DNA from: Bacteroidales bacterium
GTDB taxonomy: Bacteria; Bacteroidota; Bacteroidia; Bacteroidales; WCHB1-69
Length of the DNA: 33,857 nt
NCBI GenBank assembly: GCA_017395245.1
Contig: JAFPVR010000087.1
Location: forward strand, 1-33,857
Direction: 5' to 3'
Position numbers and translations under genes: made by a program. The notes beneath the pieces were generated by a model. That model saw only the letters and a list, made by a program, of their open reading frames with translations, was not told where the DNA came from and did not search any database. Below, one piece after another: positions 14,766-21,262 of the stretch. How positions within the stretch are numbered: position 1 is the first letter of the stretch; each line of letters starts with the position of its first letter.

Positions 14766-15335
14766 TTACTCTTTGACGCGTTCGGAGTATTTGTTGGTGC
14801 GGGTGTCCACACGGATTTTCTCGCCCACATTGACGAAGAGGGGCACATAGACGTCGGCGCCGGTCTCCACGACAGCGCGTTTGAGGGAGTTGGTGGCGGT
14901 GTCGCCCTTCACGCCCGGGTCAGCCTCGATGATCTCCAGTTCCACGAACGGGGGAAGCTCACAGGTGAGCGGGGTGTCGGTGTCGGTGTGGTACATGATT
15001 TCCACGTCCTGGCCTTCCTTGAGGAGGTCGGGGTTGTTGATGAGCTCCTTCTCGATGGGGAGTTGCTCGTAAGTCTCGGTGTGCATGAAGATGTAGGTGT
15101 TTTCGCCTTCCTTGTAGAGGAACTGGTAGGGGCGGCGCTCCACGCGCGCGAGCTCGATCTTGATGCCGGCGTCGAACCGGAATTCCTGGACTCGTCCCGT
15201 CTTGAGGTTTTTCAGTTTGGTGCGGACGAAGGTGTTGCCCTTGCCGGGTTTCACGTGCAGGAATTCAACGATGGTCCAAAGTTCGTTGTTGTGAACAATA
15301 CAGAGGCCGTTCTTAAAATCAGCAGTTGTTGCCAT
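14766..15335 (-). CDS. efp: Elongation factor P
   Basis: The product has 189 residues, the normal length. EF-P binds between the P and E sites of the ribosome and relieves stalling at proline runs. The N-terminal KOW-like domain has VKPGKGNTFVRTKLKN, whose loop Lys (PGKGN) is the tip that reaches the peptidyl-transferase centre; then come two OB-fold domains with the family signature KGDTATNSLKRAVVETGADVYVPLFVNVGEKIRVDT (quoted in parts: KGDTATNSLK, KRAVVETGA, VNVGEKIRVDTRT). The gene has a promoter (-7 box 15372-15379, TTGG at 15399-15402 with 19-nt spacing) overlapping the end of the helicase gene, and is followed by the LpxD-like gene. The polyproline-like tails of secreted proteins in this window would be natural clients. 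Confidence 0.95.
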   Translation of the reverse strand: MATTADFKNGLCIVHNNELWTIVEFLHVKPGKGNTFVRTKLKNLKTGRVQEFRFDAGIKIELARVERRPYQFLYKEGENTYIFMHTETYEQLPIEKELINNPDLLKEGQDVEIMYHTDTDTPLTCELPPFVELEIIEADPGVKGDTATNSLKRAVVETGADVYVPLFVNVGEKIRVDTRTNKYSERVKE

Positions 15336-15371
15336 ACAATGTTAATATTTTAGTTAGAAAAAAATCGGCGG

Positions 15372-15379
15372 CAAAGATA
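15372..15379 (-). promoter_or_regulatory. Promoter of efp
   Basis: On the minus strand TATCTTTGCCGC is the -7 box, and TTGG at 15399-15402 lies exactly 19 nt upstream as the -33 element, inside the last codons of the helicase gene. A GTAGAGACGC decamer (15390-15399) lies between them. Confidence 0.8.
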
Positions 15380-15395
15380 CAATTTTTTTGCGTCT

Positions 15396-17222
15396 CTACC
15401 AATCCTCTTCTTCCGCAACCATCTCCAATCTCGTGGCCGCGTCATAATACCGCCGGAAAACCTCCGCGCCGCGTTGCAGGGGTGGGGGAGTGGTCGGATT
15501 TTGCAGCAGCTCGTCGCAGAAAGTGAAGATTTTTTCGTTGGCGATGACCACGCACTTCATGCGGGCGCGGGTGACGGCCACATTCAGCCGGTTGGGACTG
15601 TAGAAGAACTCTAACCGGTCCTCCACCTCCGCTGGGTTGGAGTTGGAGAGGGTGTAGATGATGTAGTCGCGCTCCTGCCCCTGCATCCGCTCTACGGTGT
15701 CGATGAAGAGTGCCGTGGCGACCTCCGGCCCGCACTGTTCTAACAGCGCCCGCTTCACCTCGCGGATCTGCGCCCGGTAGGGACTCATCACTCCGATCTC
15801 GCTGATTGGCACGCCGTTGGAAAGCAGGTCGCTGACAATGTCGGCGGTGAGGTTGGCCTCGTAGGGCGAACGTCCGAGGGAGTCGAATTCGTGGTGTACG
15901 ACCAAAAGCTCGCCCGACGGATGGTTGACGATTTGCGGGGCACGGGGACAGGTGAAGGAAGTATAAGGCCGTTCGAGCTCGTGCGCAGCGGTGATTCGGC
16001 CGTCGTAGAAGAGCCCATTGGGGATGCGGATGAGGTTGTCGTTGAGCCGGTACGATTGGTCTAACAGGGTGATGTCCTGCGGGTAGAGGTCGGCGAGGCG
16101 TTTGAAGACGCTGCAGTCGAAGAAGCGGTTGCCGGTGTCCTGCGGCACGATGGGATCGAGCTGCTGGTGGTCGCCCACGAAGATGAGGCGCCGGCCGTGC
16201 ATGATGGCGGGCAGCGCGAGCGGGATGCTCATCTGCGCCGCCTCATCCACAATCACGTAGTCGAACTGCCAGCCTTCTAATTTCTTGCTGGCGGGGTAGC
16301 AGAGTGCGAACGGGGTGCCGCCCACCACGAAACCCGCCTGCGAGAGTTCCGGGTTGGACTGGTAGTCGCGGATCCTCAGCGACGACTTCCGGGTGATGTG
16401 CGGGTTGTGGAGAATCTCGTCGGCTTGGTGCCGCTCCCCGACCTTCACCACGAAACGCTTGTCCTGCAGCTCGTTGGCGATGGCGTTGAGACAGTTGTTG
16501 ATGGCGGTGTGGGTGGGTGCGGTAACGAAGACCTTCTTGCCGCTCTTCATCAGGTAATAGACGATTTTCGCGATGGTGAAGGTCTTGCCCGTGCCGGGAG
16601 GTCCTTGGATGAGGTGGAAGTAGTTGCAGGTGAAGGCCTTGCGGATGGCCTCGTTTTGCGATGGGTTGCCGCAGGTGGGCGATGGCGACTCGCGGTAGCG
16701 GTTCTGGAATTGTCCGGTGAGGAACCGCTCGAGGTGGTCGCAGAAGTCGGGGCGGGCGTAGAGGTTTTCCCACGTGGCGCGGAGCAGCCGGTAGGTGATG
16801 TCGGAGTTTACGGCGTTGACCTCCCAGCCGTCGTGCGGGCAATTTCGGATGTCGATGAGGTTGTTCTTCACCTCGTAGGTGCCGGAGTGCAGGGTGAAGT
16901 CGTTCACATCGTCACGCTCGATTTCCATCACGAAGGAGAGCGGCCCGTGGCTGAGGCGCACCTGCGTGCCTTCGCGGAACTTCGAGATGTTGTAGTCGCA
17001 GCGGATGCGCACGCGGTCGATGTAGCGTTGCGTGCCGGTTGGCGCGGGTGCGAACCGCGTGGGCGCTCCGTCGTAGAATTCGAACTCCGCATGCAGGTTG
17101 GTCATGGTGTACCCCCGGCTTACGCGCTCCTGCAACGGTCTGCCCATCAGCTCGTTGTATTCCTGGTCCTGCCGCTGCTGCTGGATGTCGATGGCGTTGG
17201 AGAGTTGTTGGAGGAAGGTCAT
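15396..17222 (-). CDS. SF1 helicase, Dna2/Upf1-like
   Basis: The product has 608 residues. The N-terminal 185 residues form a beta-rich accessory region. The helicase core has Walker A GPPGTGKT (207-214), VFVTAPTHTAIN (motif Ia), VIVDEAAQMS (motif II, DEAA 326-329), VGDHQQLDP (motif III), LDQSYRLND (motif IV), ERMQGQERDYIIYTLSNS (motif V) and NRLNVAVTRAR (motif VI). These are the motifs of the superfamily 1B Upf1/Dna2/IGHMBP2 group, which unwinds 5'-to-3' on DNA or RNA. All motifs seem intact. The gene lies 112 bp downstream of a nuclease-like gene on the same strand; the gap holds a heptamer array and no terminator, so co-transcription is likely. The combination recalls eukaryotic Dna2, in which a Cas4-like nuclease is fused to this type of helicase. 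Confidence 0.88.
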   Translation of the reverse strand: MTFLQQLSNAIDIQQQRQDQEYNELMGRPLQERVSRGYTMTNLHAEFEFYDGAPTRFAPAPTGTQRYIDRVRIRCDYNISKFREGTQVRLSHGPLSFVMEIERDDVNDFTLHSGTYEVKNNLIDIRNCPHDGWEVNAVNSDITYRLLRATWENLYARPDFCDHLERFLTGQFQNRYRESPSPTCGNPSQNEAIRKAFTCNYFHLIQGPPGTGKTFTIAKIVYYLMKSGKKVFVTAPTHTAINNCLNAIANELQDKRFVVKVGERHQADEILHNPHITRKSSLRIRDYQSNPELSQAGFVVGGTPFALCYPASKKLEGWQFDYVIVDEAAQMSIPLALPAIMHGRRLIFVGDHQQLDPIVPQDTGNRFFDCSVFKRLADLYPQDITLLDQSYRLNDNLIRIPNGLFYDGRITAAHELERPYTSFTCPRAPQIVNHPSGELLVVHHEFDSLGRSPYEANLTADIVSDLLSNGVPISEIGVMSPYRAQIREVKRALLEQCGPEVATALFIDTVERMQGQERDYIIYTLSNSNPAEVEDRLEFFYSPNRLNVAVTRARMKCVVIANEKIFTFCDELLQNPTTPPPLQRGAEVFRRYYDAATRLEMVAEEEDW

Positions 17223-17228
17223 TTTGGA

Positions 17229-17278
17229 ATGGTTATAGGTTATAGGTTATAGGTTATTGGTTATTGGTTATTGGTTAA
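17229..17278. repeat. Heptamer array GGTTATA/GGTTATT
   Basis: Three to four GGTTATA units are followed by three GGTTATT units. The array lies just upstream of the helicase start codon. The inverse unit CCAATAA recurs upstream of tyrS at 26826-26862. Confidence 0.9.
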
Positions 17279-17334
17279 TGAAGCTGGTTTACTTGGGTGA
17301 GGCTTGGGGAACAGGCTCGTCAGTTTAAGAGGAA

Positions 17335-18681
17335 TTAACGGCTAACCGCCACCTGCGCCGCCACCATCTCCTCGACCTCCCGGATCCGGTATTCCCCGAG
17401 CTTGATGGTGTAATAGCGGTCGTAGTCGGGGTGGAGGACGCAGAGGATCATGGAGGAGACCTTCATGCCGTATTCGGTTTCGAGGATGTACTTGTAGAAA
17501 CTCTGTTGGAGCTCGTAGTGGTAATAGCTGGAGTTGTCGAGGTGGACGAGGATGGAGAGGCCGCGGCCGGTGCCGTATTTCTTGGGGTAGCCGTCGATGA
17601 TGAGGTTCTTGCTGCGCTTCCAATCCACCATTACGAAGCTGCCGTCGGGCTTGCGGAAGAGCGCGTCCACGGTGCCTGCGATGCCGTACTGCGGGAGCGT
17701 GACAATCCTCTCCGCATCGTAAAAAGTGAGCCCGCGCCGGAGGATCTGCTCTTCATGGAACTTGCGAAACATCTGGAACTCCTTGAAGTCCTCCTCGTGC
17801 GGCTTTCCCTTCAGGAAATATTCAATCTGCTGGTGCATGAAGGTGCCGCGCTCGGAGGGTTCGAGCATCTTCTTAATGACCTCCTCGCGGCTCTTCCCCG
17901 ACTCGGCCATGAACTTCTGGATATACGCCTCTTCGTCGAAAAATAGGAAGAATTTCTCGATGAGGGTGGTCACGGAGGTGTAGTCTGCCGTGCCGGTCTG
18001 GTTGCGGGCGTCGGCGTAGGTGTGGGTGGCTTCGCAGAAGACGATGTCGGGACGCTGCGCCTGCGGGGTGGGGGTGTGTGCGGTCGCGATGGCGTGTACG
18101 AGCGACGGCAGATGGTCGGGACAGTCGAAGGTCTGGATTTGCAGGTATTTCTCGCGGACGAGGTTCTTCTCCATCTCCACGGCTTCCCGCTGCGTCCACC
18201 GCTTTTCGGGCGTGACGTTGCAGCGGATTTTTTCGGAGGTGCCTCGCAGTCGTGCCACAACCTGTTGCAGCAGTTCCACACAGCCCTCGGGCTGCTCGCG
18301 CACCTGCCGCTCGGTGAACCGCACCACCGTCCAGCTGCAGTCATTGAAGTAGCTGTCGCGAACCCCGTCCTTGCCCTCCGTGTGGTGCATCGGGAATCGG
18401 TACCACCCGTGATACGGCACATCGATCTCCACATCCACGAAGATGCCGGCGGCCTCGTCGATGAGGGCGATGGCGGGTTCGTAGGGGATGGCGCGGCAGG
18501 GCACAGGCAGGCATACGTCGCGGCGCAATAGCGGTTGGAGGTTGCTGTTTTTCAATATGATCCAAAAACAATCATCGGAGAAACCGTGAATATCGGAACG
18601 GCCAAATTGTGGCGGAATGATATCCGCGTTTTTTGTGGACCATGAAATAATCGGGTAACATGTTTTCATCGTTTCATCCAT
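17335..18681 (-). CDS. Two-domain PD-(D/E)XK nuclease-like protein
   Basis: The product has 448 residues. Residues about 50-145 resemble a DUF559/Vsr-like restriction-endonuclease fold: YEPAIALID, then VDVEIDVPYHG (Asp83, Glu85, Asp87), HHTEGKDGVRDSYF, and WTVVRFTERQV. The Asp usually expected after YEP is Ala70 here, so this domain may be weakened. Residues about 235-420 form a Cas4/RecB-type nuclease domain: TSVTTLIEKFF, RGTFMHQQIEYFL (His283), GIAGTVDALF (Asp339), FVMVDWKRSK (Asp353, Lys355), and YHYELQQSFYKYIL (Gln392, Tyr396). All catalytic positions of the second domain are present. This domain order and the helicase next door suggest a DNA end-processing pair (repair, or defence against foreign DNA). 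The start MDETMKT could also be Met5. No -7 box was found upstream, where a REP array lies. Confidence 0.72.
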   Translation of the reverse strand: MDETMKTCYPIISWSTKNADIIPPQFGRSDIHGFSDDCFWIILKNSNLQPLLRRDVCLPVPCRAIPYEPAIALIDEAAGIFVDVEIDVPYHGWYRFPMHHTEGKDGVRDSYFNDCSWTVVRFTERQVREQPEGCVELLQQVVARLRGTSEKIRCNVTPEKRWTQREAVEMEKNLVREKYLQIQTFDCPDHLPSLVHAIATAHTPTPQAQRPDIVFCEATHTYADARNQTGTADYTSVTTLIEKFFLFFDEEAYIQKFMAESGKSREEVIKKMLEPSERGTFMHQQIEYFLKGKPHEEDFKEFQMFRKFHEEQILRRGLTFYDAERIVTLPQYGIAGTVDALFRKPDGSFVMVDWKRSKNLIIDGYPKKYGTGRGLSILVHLDNSSYYHYELQQSFYKYILETEYGMKVSSMILCVLHPDYDRYYTIKLGEYRIREVEEMVAAQVAVSR

Positions 18682-18713
18682 CGTTGTTTATCGTGTTTTC
18701 ACCGTCATTTGTT

Positions 18714-18882
18714 CCCAGGGCTCACTACGTTCACCCTGGCACATTATATCGTTGCGCTTTCGTCATTTGTCCCCCAGGGCTCACTACGTTCACCCTGGCA
18801 CGTTTTATCGTTGCGTTTTCGTTACTCGTTCCCAGGGCTCACTACGTTCACCCTGGGCTGACATACGTCGGGCTTTCAGCCC
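18714..18882. repeat. Array of three CCCAGGG-type REP hairpins
   Basis: CCAGGGCTCACTACGTTCA followed by CCCTGG occurs three times, starting at 18715, 18774 and 18832 (periods 59 and 58). Each unit folds into a CCAGGG/CCCTGG stem. The third is followed by GGGCTGA (18855-18861) pairing with TCAGCCC (18876-18882) and a T-run. A related single copy is at 1290-1343. No REP-associated transposase is in the window. Confidence 0.9.
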
Positions 18883-18924
18883 TTTTTGGAATATGTTCAA
18901 AATATATTAGGGGGTACGTTAATT

Positions 18925-18959
18925 ATTCATCATTCATCATTCAACATTCAACATTCATC
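18925..18959. repeat. Heptamer array ATTCATC/ATTCAAC
   Basis: Five tandem 7-bp units (ATTCATC twice, ATTCAAC twice, ATTCATC). The array overlaps the TGA stop codon of gldH (18958-18960, minus strand). A short copy of the same unit occurs at 28221-28237. Confidence 0.9.
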
Positions 18960-19437
18960 ATTTTTCTTCGTATTTCTCCAGCACAATCCCGAAGCTCTCC
19001 ACGCCTTCCACGACCTCCTCGCGCATGCCTTGCGTGACGGTGAAGGTGTATTCGCCGTTGAAGGGGAAGCGCACCTTGGGCTGGAAGAGGAACTTGTTGT
19101 CCTTCAGGCGGCCGTTGCCCTTGCCCGTCCAGTTGCCGAACTTGTCGCAGAGGATGAAGCCGAGGGTGTCCTGCTCGGTGTGGCCGTCGGGGTACTTCGT
19201 TTTCATGAAAACGTAAAAGTTCTGCGTCGCGAAGTCGGTGGTGTTGCGCAGGGAGATGTACATGTTGAAATACTGCATTGAGTCTTCGATGTTCACCTTG
19301 AAGTAGAGCGGCCTGTCCACCGCCCACTTCTCGTGCGGCAGTGTCTGGACATCGCCGTAGTAGACCTTGTGGTGGCAGCTGGTGCATAACAGCAACACAA
19401 ACAAACAGATTGCCAAGTATATCCGTTTCATAATCAT
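18958..19437 (-). CDS. gldH: GldH-type lipoprotein
   Basis: The product has 159 residues from the first ATG; Met3 is an equally good start. The lipobox LLCTSC puts the lipidated Cys at residue 21. The body matches the gliding-motility lipoprotein GldH family: PLYFKVNIEDSMQYFNMYISLRNTTDF (in parts), FYVFMKTKYPDGHTEQDT, GNWTGKGNGRLKDNKF, VRFPFNGEYTFTVTQGMRE. GldH is tied to gliding and type IX secretion in flavobacteria, but it is also kept in non-gliding Bacteroidales, so motility is not implied. Two T9SS cargo genes in this window fit a working T9SS. It is 37 bp downstream of the PSP1 gene on the same strand, the usual Bacteroidetes pairing. Confidence 0.85.
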   Translation of the reverse strand: MIMKRIYLAICLFVLLLCTSCHHKVYYGDVQTLPHEKWAVDRPLYFKVNIEDSMQYFNMYISLRNTTDFATQNFYVFMKTKYPDGHTEQDTLGFILCDKFGNWTGKGNGRLKDNKFLFQPKVRFPFNGEYTFTVTQGMREEVVEGVESFGIVLEKYEEK

Positions 19438-19451
19438 ACACGTTATTCTTA

Positions 19452-19465
19452 CCCCCCTAGGGGGG
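19452..19465. repeat. Perfect 14-bp C6TAG6 palindrome
   Basis: CCCCCCTAGGGGGG lies in the 37-bp gap between the PSP1 gene and gldH, next to a further GGGGGG run. In an mRNA it would be a stiff hairpin that could dampen or cap the upstream message. Confidence 0.8.
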
Positions 19466-19474
19466 TGAGGGGGG

Positions 19475-21139
19475 TTAGGAGTCTGCGATGTGTTTGAGTT
19501 CTTCGGCGCTCACGTTGCCACCCTCCTCCATCTTCTTCTGGTTGACGATGGCGAAGCTCTCGAGGTTTTCGGGCATCTTGCCCTGCTCGTTCATCTTGAT
19601 GATCTGCTTCACACGGTCGAGGGGGATGGAGAAGAGGTTGTTGGGGTCGTCCTCGTAGGCGTACCACACGAGTTTCTTGAAGATGTCGATTTTGTTGTAT
19701 AAGCCCTTGCCCTTTTGGGTTTTGAGCACGGTGCGGGCGGAGGGGAACTCCTTGAGCTCGCGCTGGTAGGTCTCCTGTTCGAAGTTGAGGCAGCATTTGA
19801 GTTTGCCGCACATGCCGGCGAGCTTCTGCGGGTTGAGGGAGAGCTGCTGGGTGCGGGCGGTGCTGGTGGAAACCGATTGGAAGTTGGTGAGCCACTGCGA
19901 GCAGCAGAGTTCGCGGCCGCAGGAGCCGATGCCGCCCAATCGTGCCGCCTCTTGGCGCACGCCGATCTGGCGCATTTCGATGCGGATGTGGAACTGTTCG
20001 GCCAAAATCTTGATGAGCTCACGGAAATCCACACGCTCCTCGGCGGAGTAGTAGAAGATGGCCTTCGTGCCGTCGCCTTGGTACTCCACGTCGTTGACCT
20101 TCATCTTCAGGTCGAGGTCCCATGCAGTGTAGCGCGACGAGAGCATGGTGGCATACTCCTTGTCGACGGTGGCAATCCACTCCTCGATGTCGGCGTAGCG
20201 GGCGTGCCGGTAGAGTTTTTTGGTGACATTCTCGATTTTCACGTGCTTGGCCTGCATCTGCCGTTGCACCTGCAGACCAAGCATGGAGACAATGCCGATG
20301 TCGTGGCCTGGACTGGACTCCACAGCCACGATGTCGCCCACCTTGAAGACGATGCCGGGCGGCAGCAGGTAGAAGTCCTTGTGGCTGTTTTTGAAGCGCA
20401 CCTCCGCGATGGGGAACTCTAAGTAGTCGAGGCCGATTTCGAGCTTGTCCATCCAGTTGTAGGAGGGCAGCTTGCAGGAACTGTACTGGTATTGTCCGCA
20501 ATGTGCGCCCTGCTCGGGGTTGGGGGTGTCCTTCAGTCCGCGGGTGTGGAAGATGTTGCCGGCAATCTTGTCGGCTTCGTAGGAGACGCCCGTGCGGATG
20601 TCCATGTCGAGGTAGGGCTCCCAGTCCTCGCCTGTTGGCACGTTGCTCTCGAGGTCCTGCTTGTCGATGGGCGCGGTCTTCTTGCGCATCATCTTGGTCA
20701 CTTCCTCCAGTTCTTCGGCGGTGAGGGTGTCGTAATATTCGCGGTCCTCGTCGCTCTCGTCATCGGAGTGCTCTAATGTCGGGTCTTTGAGGAGCCGCTC
20801 GCCCTTGGCCTTGTTCTTTTGTCGGCGGTTGTTGTCCTTGCGGTTGCCGCCGTTGCCATTGCCGTTCTGGCCTTTGCTGCCTCCGTTTTGGGATTTGTCG
20901 CCTCCGTTCTGACTTTTGTCGCTGCCTTCGCCTTTCGCGGGCTGTGTCTGCGGTTTGGAAGCATTATCCTTCTCTTTCGCGGGTTGCTCCTGCGACTTGT
21001 CCGGTTTCGCCTCGTTTTTCGCCGGGGCGGTCTCAACGTTCTTGTTGTCAGCTATATTTGCGTTTGCGTTGTTCTCTTTTTGAGGGCCCGATCCGTCGTT
21101 GCGGCGGTGGTTTCTTCGTCTGTCGTTGTCGTTTCTCAT
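19475..21139 (-). CDS. PSP1 domain (RicT-like) protein
   Basis: The product has 554 residues from the ATG at 21139, chosen because the -7 box at 21158-21165 would lie inside any longer frame. Residues 1-150 are low-complexity and charged, rich in Asn, Lys, Gln and Gly with small repeats (DKSQNGGDKSQNGG), probably disordered. The PSP1 domain spans about 240-470, with FPIAEVRFKN, DIVAVESSPGHDIGIVS, and two cysteine clusters: IGSCGRELCCSQW (Cys407, 412, 413) and AGMCGKLKCCLNFE (Cys444, 449, 450). In the Bacillus RicT relative such cysteines bind an Fe-S cluster and the complex affects RNA processing. The role in Bacteroidetes is not defined. The gene precedes gldH, and may precede it in the same transcript. 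Confidence 0.85.
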   Translation of the reverse strand: MRNDNDRRRNHRRNDGSGPQKENNANANIADNKNVETAPAKNEAKPDKSQEQPAKEKDNASKPQTQPAKGEGSDKSQNGGDKSQNGGSKGQNGNGNGGNRKDNNRRQKNKAKGERLLKDPTLEHSDDESDEDREYYDTLTAEELEEVTKMMRKKTAPIDKQDLESNVPTGEDWEPYLDMDIRTGVSYEADKIAGNIFHTRGLKDTPNPEQGAHCGQYQYSSCKLPSYNWMDKLEIGLDYLEFPIAEVRFKNSHKDFYLLPPGIVFKVGDIVAVESSPGHDIGIVSMLGLQVQRQMQAKHVKIENVTKKLYRHARYADIEEWIATVDKEYATMLSSRYTAWDLDLKMKVNDVEYQGDGTKAIFYYSAEERVDFRELIKILAEQFHIRIEMRQIGVRQEAARLGGIGSCGRELCCSQWLTNFQSVSTSTARTQQLSLNPQKLAGMCGKLKCCLNFEQETYQRELKEFPSARTVLKTQKGKGLYNKIDIFKKLVWYAYEDDPNNLFSIPLDRVKQIIKMNEQGKMPENLESFAIVNQKKMEEGGNVSAEELKHIADS

Positions 21140-21157
21140 TCCAAAAAATTTAAGCGG

Positions 21158-21165
21158 CAAAGATA
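21158..21165 (-). promoter_or_regulatory. Promoter of the PSP1 gene
   Basis: On the minus strand TATCTTTGCCGC is the -7 box, and TTGG at 21185-21188 lies 19 nt upstream as the -33 element. The box is 18 nt from the ATG at 21139. Confidence 0.8.
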
Positions 21166-21205
21166 CAATTTTTTTGGCCAACAGCCAATGGCCAATAGCC
21201 AAAGT

Positions 21206-21237
21206 AAAAAAAGTGCCATCGTATCACGATGGCACTT
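21206..21237 (-). terminator. Terminator after secDF
   Basis: AAGTGCCATCG (21211-21221) pairs perfectly with CGATGGCACTT (21227-21237) around a 5-nt loop. On the minus strand the stem runs into a T-tract, 25 nt after the secDF stop. Confidence 0.92.
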
Positions 21238-21262
21238 CCTTAGTTATTGAGGTAAAACCGGA

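Noticed and set aside
17335-18681. Cas4 of a CRISPR system.
   Set aside because: The C-terminal domain is Cas4-like, but no cas1, cas2 or repeat array is in the window, and the protein has an extra N-terminal domain and lacks an obvious Fe-S cysteine set.
18855-18890. Plus-strand terminator after the REP array.
   Set aside because: The GGGCTGA/TCAGCCC stem plus T-run looks like a terminator, but there is no plus-strand gene before it; it is part of the REP unit.
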